Shown here: in pieces, positions 61,122-64,000 of the stretch
How positions within the stretch are numbered: the stretch's first letter is position 1
Layout of the letters: each line of letters starts with the position of its first letter
NCBI RefSeq assembly: GCF_900109515.1
Contig: NZ_FOBD01000011.1
Location: forward strand, 1-64,000
Direction: 5' to 3'
Length of the DNA: 64,000 bases
From: Paenibacillus sp. OK003
GTDB taxonomy: Bacteria > Bacillota > Bacilli > Paenibacillales > Paenibacillaceae
The notes under the pieces: generated by a model
The model's database searches: none
Told to the model about the DNA's origin: nothing
What the model saw: only the letters and a program-made list of their open reading frames with translations
Position numbers and translations under genes: made by a program

Positions 61122-61180
61122 AAAAACCTCTCCATGGAAAAAGGGATTATTCATCCACTTTGTTCCATTAGAGAGGTTTG
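61122..61180 (-). terminator. Terminator after the glycosyltransferase gene
   Basis: On the minus strand AAACCTCTC / GAGAGGTTT arms with a long loop, then TTTTG, 2 nt past the stop codon. Confidence 0.65.
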
Positions 61181-61182
61181 TT

Positions 61183-63147
61183 TTAAGCTTTTTCCAGCAC
61201 ATTATCTTTCTCCAGATCCTTAAAATACTTATCATTATACAACATGCTCGGATGTGTTGGATGGTACATCAAAGCAATGTCATTGTGCTCTTTGGCTTTT
61301 GCCCGATTGCCCATCCGGTCATAACACACACACAATTGTAAATGCGGCATCCATGTCCATGCAGCTTCGTTCAATACGACCATTGGATCTGTCGGGCGTA
61401 CGGCGCGGGTCGCCTGTTCATACCAGTATAAGGCTTTGCGGTAATCGGCACGGTCGGCAAAATATCCACCCAATCGGCAGCAGATCTCTGCCCTCGGCAA
61501 ATCAAAGGCAAAGGATCTCAACAATGCCGAGACTTCCTTTTCCGAACGTTCAAGTGATACCTCGCAATCAGCTATTTTCTGGCATGCTGCGATCTGATCC
61601 TCCACCCATCCCAGCCCGGTGTCCAGAAATTTTCCATAGTACTGCACCGCATCTTCAAGATGCCCGTGGTCTTTCAATTCATTGCCAAAATAATATAAAT
61701 CACGCGGAGAGAATTCCTCCCCTGCCTGTTCGCGTTTGCGATAAATCTTCAGATTGCGATCCGTGTATTCCTTATCTTTCTTATGCGTGACTGCCACGTC
61801 ACTATGCAGCAGATGACCGGCCACTTCCAAATATTCATGTACTGCACCAATCCAGCGAAAATTTCGATCCCGGCGTACCAGTCGGTTCCGCCTCAGACTA
61901 TATGCCACCTTCCCCTCCGCCGTAAAGGACAGATGATAATCCATCGTGACACTATCCACAGCAGGGTCCAGGGACCGCTTCAGTTCAATGAGCTTCACAC
62001 GATCATCCGGTTCAAACACATCATCTGCATCCAGCCATAATATATATTCACTTGTTGCTTGTTCAAAGGCAAAGTTCCTTGCCGCCGCAAAATCATCCAC
62101 CCACTCAAAATCGATAATACGTTCCGTATAACGAGCGGCAATCTGACGCGTCTGGTCCGTCGAACCTGTATCTACGATTACAATCTCGTCAGCGATCCCG
62201 TTAACCGAGTCCAGACATCTGGCAAGGGAAGCCTCTTCATTTTTCACAATCATACACAGCGAAATGCTGATTGATTCCTCTCCGCGTTTGGCTCTGCGAT
62301 TATAAGCAGCTACTCCCGGCAATTCCGATAGTCGGTAGATATGATAGGCCGGAAAATGTGTATCCACGTATAATCGAAATCCCAATGCTTGAGCACGGAT
62401 GCAAAAATGGCGATCTTCTCCCCAGAAAGACACATTCGGAATCTGGTCATAGGAAACCCCTGACTCCAATACGCTCCTGCGAATAAGGGTACACGCCCCA
62501 AGTCCCCCCACTTCATAACAGCCCGGGGTACGCAATTGCCTTAGGAATGCATCCGTTTGTCTACCTTCGTCCTCTGCTTCCTCCCCTGTATTGCGTTTGC
62601 CTCCCTTGCGAAACAGGGCATACTCATCCTGCAACCAGACTTGTGGCATTTCCCTTGTGCCCGGCTGCCATCGTGTCCAGAAGATGTTGGAGACAATATC
62701 CTTCCTGTTCGATACGAGCTGTTCCAATGTGCGTGGATGTAGGACGAGATCGGAATCAATCAGGAATACGGCATCGTACTTCTGGTCACGGGCATATGCC
62801 AAAATACGATTTTTCAGTCCCGCTACCCGCCAGATCTGTTCGTCGCGCCAATAGTGCCCTCCCTCGTCCTTGTTGTATGTTCCTTTTCCCTGATTGGGAT
62901 CTGCTTTATCTACATTGGCATCCATAAGGTTACCTTCGTGCCGAAGGACAAACTCATGGAGCATATTGGATGCCGCTTCTTCTTCGTTGTCGTCCACAAA
63001 CAGATAGTCTGTTGTTACCGTCGTTCGCTCAAGCGATTCCAGGGACTGGAGAAATTCATGGAGTACTGCTGCCGTCTGCCGAACAGGGCTTGCGATAAGA
63101 ATCTTTTCCCTTGGCTCTTCTTTACCTTTTTCTTTTTCCTTCTTCAA
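61183..63147 (-). CDS. Bimodular glycosyltransferase with TPR tail
   Basis: 654 residues in three parts. Residues about 15-290 form a GT-A-like module with DSDLV (YDAVFLIDSDLVLHP) and a C-terminal GEDRHFCIRAQALGF. Residues about 295-480 form a GT2 module (SLCMIVKNEEASLARCLDSV, EIVIVDTGSTDQTRQIA, YILWLDADDVFEPDD). Residues 500-650 are TPR-like (DLYYFGNELKDHGHLEDAVQ, KALYWYEQATRA). The frame is open to 63306, but AAGGAGG lies 9 nt before a TTG at 63147, which also avoids overlap with the upstream gene. Acceptor unknown; protein or wall-polymer glycosylation is likely. Confidence 0.87.
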   Translation of the reverse strand: MKKEKEKGKEEPREKILIASPVRQTAAVLHEFLQSLESLERTTVTTDYLFVDDNEEEAASNMLHEFVLRHEGNLMDANVDKADPNQGKGTYNKDEGGHYWRDEQIWRVAGLKNRILAYARDQKYDAVFLIDSDLVLHPRTLEQLVSNRKDIVSNIFWTRWQPGTREMPQVWLQDEYALFRKGGKRNTGEEAEDEGRQTDAFLRQLRTPGCYEVGGLGACTLIRRSVLESGVSYDQIPNVSFWGEDRHFCIRAQALGFRLYVDTHFPAYHIYRLSELPGVAAYNRRAKRGEESISISLCMIVKNEEASLARCLDSVNGIADEIVIVDTGSTDQTRQIAARYTERIIDFEWVDDFAAARNFAFEQATSEYILWLDADDVFEPDDRVKLIELKRSLDPAVDSVTMDYHLSFTAEGKVAYSLRRNRLVRRDRNFRWIGAVHEYLEVAGHLLHSDVAVTHKKDKEYTDRNLKIYRKREQAGEEFSPRDLYYFGNELKDHGHLEDAVQYYGKFLDTGLGWVEDQIAACQKIADCEVSLERSEKEVSALLRSFAFDLPRAEICCRLGGYFADRADYRKALYWYEQATRAVRPTDPMVVLNEAAWTWMPHLQLCVCYDRMGNRAKAKEHNDIALMYHPTHPSMLYNDKYFKDLEKDNVLEKA

Positions 63148-63166
63148 ATCTATTGTCCTCCTTCCC

Positions 63167-63883
63167 TTATTCCAACCATTGCAGGAGTCTTGGCTCTGCA
63201 TCCAAAATGGATTCGTACTGTTCCTTCCAGCCATATCTCGCATCCGGGTCCAGTGCCTGATAGCGCTCGTATTTACGAATCCGGTCCTCTGCACGTGCCC
63301 AACCATAATGCTTCACCCGGGGAGCGTGGCATCCATAGGCAAAATGCTGAATCGTTAGCGGAAAACGGCCGCAGTGCTGCGGGGTTTCCTTCCATTCATA
63401 GCTCCATTCTGGACGGTATCGGACCAGAAATGGCCGATAATACGCATGAGCCTGCCAGTATTGATCTTCTCGGTAATGTGTCTCGCTCCACATATCAAAC
63501 AGCCTGAAATAAATGGCGTCCTCCGTTCCACCCAACAGTTGATCCCGAGCAATACCAAAATCCGACGTCAGAATTTCATCCGCGTCCAGATTTAAAATCC
63601 ATTCCGGTCCGGTAGCCACCGTTGTCTCCCACTGCTGCTTGCGTAAACTTACCTCATCTGCAAACATGGAGGCCGGGTTCACAATCAACGTAAGCGGAAT
63701 TCCCTCCAGCATTTCCTGGCATAAAGCGACGGTATGGTCCGTACTTCCGTCGTCAATGATTACCGCACAATCAATCCATGGCCGGTGAGTCTCCAACGCC
63801 TGTCTAAGATACCTGTGCTCCTCATTGCGAACAATCATGGACAAGGTGACATGCGGCCTCGTGGTTTCTTCACGATCTTCCAA
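63167..63883 (-). CDS. Glycosyltransferase family 2 protein
   Basis: 238 residues. The GT2 core is TLSMIVRNEEHRYLRQALE, CAVIIDDGSTDHTVALCQ and the DxD metal site in WILNLDADEILTS. The C-terminus is Trp/Tyr-rich (YWQAHAYYRPFLVRYRPEW). It starts with TTG after GGAGG at 7 nt. It precedes the bimodular glycosyltransferase by 19 nt, so both are in one operon that may continue past the right edge. Confidence 0.88.
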   Translation of the reverse strand: MEDREETTRPHVTLSMIVRNEEHRYLRQALETHRPWIDCAVIIDDGSTDHTVALCQEMLEGIPLTLIVNPASMFADEVSLRKQQWETTVATGPEWILNLDADEILTSDFGIARDQLLGGTEDAIYFRLFDMWSETHYREDQYWQAHAYYRPFLVRYRPEWSYEWKETPQHCGRFPLTIQHFAYGCHAPRVKHYGWARAEDRIRKYERYQALDPDARYGWKEQYESILDAEPRLLQWLE

Positions 63884-64000
63884 ATCCCCACCTCCAGGCT
63901 GAGTCTGTCACGCGTAATAACCGATGTGATATGAATGATGAATTGGCTGAACCTCTATTAACCTCAATATCTAATCTATGCACGTCTGGAACACGGTTAT

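Noticed and set aside
63870..63998. Open minus-strand frame of 43 codons entering from the right edge
   Set aside because: It could be the end of an upstream gene, but 43 stop-free codons are expected by chance fairly often and no motif supports it.

Overview
The window looks like chromosomal DNA of a Paenibacillus-type endospore-forming Firmicute. This rests on the perR, ygzB and ygxA genes beside an rRNA operon, a sporulation-type yyaC gene, the DUF6483, DUF5665, DUF948 and YtxH families, strong GGAGG ribosome binding sites, frequent TTG and GTG starts, and an SLH-domain protein. No mobile element, CRISPR array, tRNA or prophage was seen. Nearly all genes are ordinary chromosomal genes. The interest lies in regulatory architecture, small proteins and gene remnants.

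Layout. Positions 1-500 hold the 5' end of a 16S rRNA gene (minus strand) with its leader and two promoters. 500-6.5 kb: ygxA, ygzB, a GH18 protein, perR (with a promoter overlapped by a Per-box-like site) and a two-gene membrane operon with a DUF4097 protein. 6.6-11.3 kb: an MgtC-like protein, a GNAT enzyme and the gatCAB operon. 11.5-12.9 kb: a small conserved protein and a decayed sigma-Y-type ECF locus that keeps its promoter. 13-15 kb: a dedA, thioredoxin-like and metallo-hydrolase operon. 15.6-18.1 kb: an O-antigen-ligase-type polymerase behind a candidate structured leader RNA with an intrinsic terminator. 18-24 kb: metabolic and housekeeping genes, including yyaC, pirin and asparaginase.

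24.3-39.1 kb is a general stress island. It holds sigB with rsbV and rsbW, a PP2C phosphatase with a receiver domain (RsbY-like), a very large hybrid kinase (RsbK-like), a CheR-type methyltransferase (RsbM-like) and a second soluble hybrid kinase. Around it are PAP2, GlsB, YtxH, DUF5665, CorA, YflT-type, DUF948 and DUF1328 genes. Five sites of the form GTTT-N14-GGxTxx, plus one weaker one, precede the rsbV operon and neighbouring target genes. This suggests an autoregulated sigma-B regulon clustered around its own control genes.

39.4-47.3 kb: a secreted Thr-rich protein, a CDF metal exporter, an ABC-F protein (ykpA), an NAPE-PLD-like hydrolase, and a cytochrome bd operon with a CydS-like third subunit and a 34-residue membrane peptide upstream. 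47.4-51.8 kb: a divergent membrane histidine kinase and OmpR-type regulator pair plus a receiver-like protein. 52-55.1 kb: a YpgR-like protein and a lysine-riboswitch-controlled lysine permease. 55.2-64 kb: a transglutaminase-like secreted protein, an SLH/YcdB surface protein, an alpha/beta hydrolase, a KDPG aldolase and two glycosyltransferases.

All calls come from reading sequence and translations by eye. No database search or folding program was run. Start codons were often moved to the site with the best Shine-Dalgarno (SD) sequence, and each entry says so.
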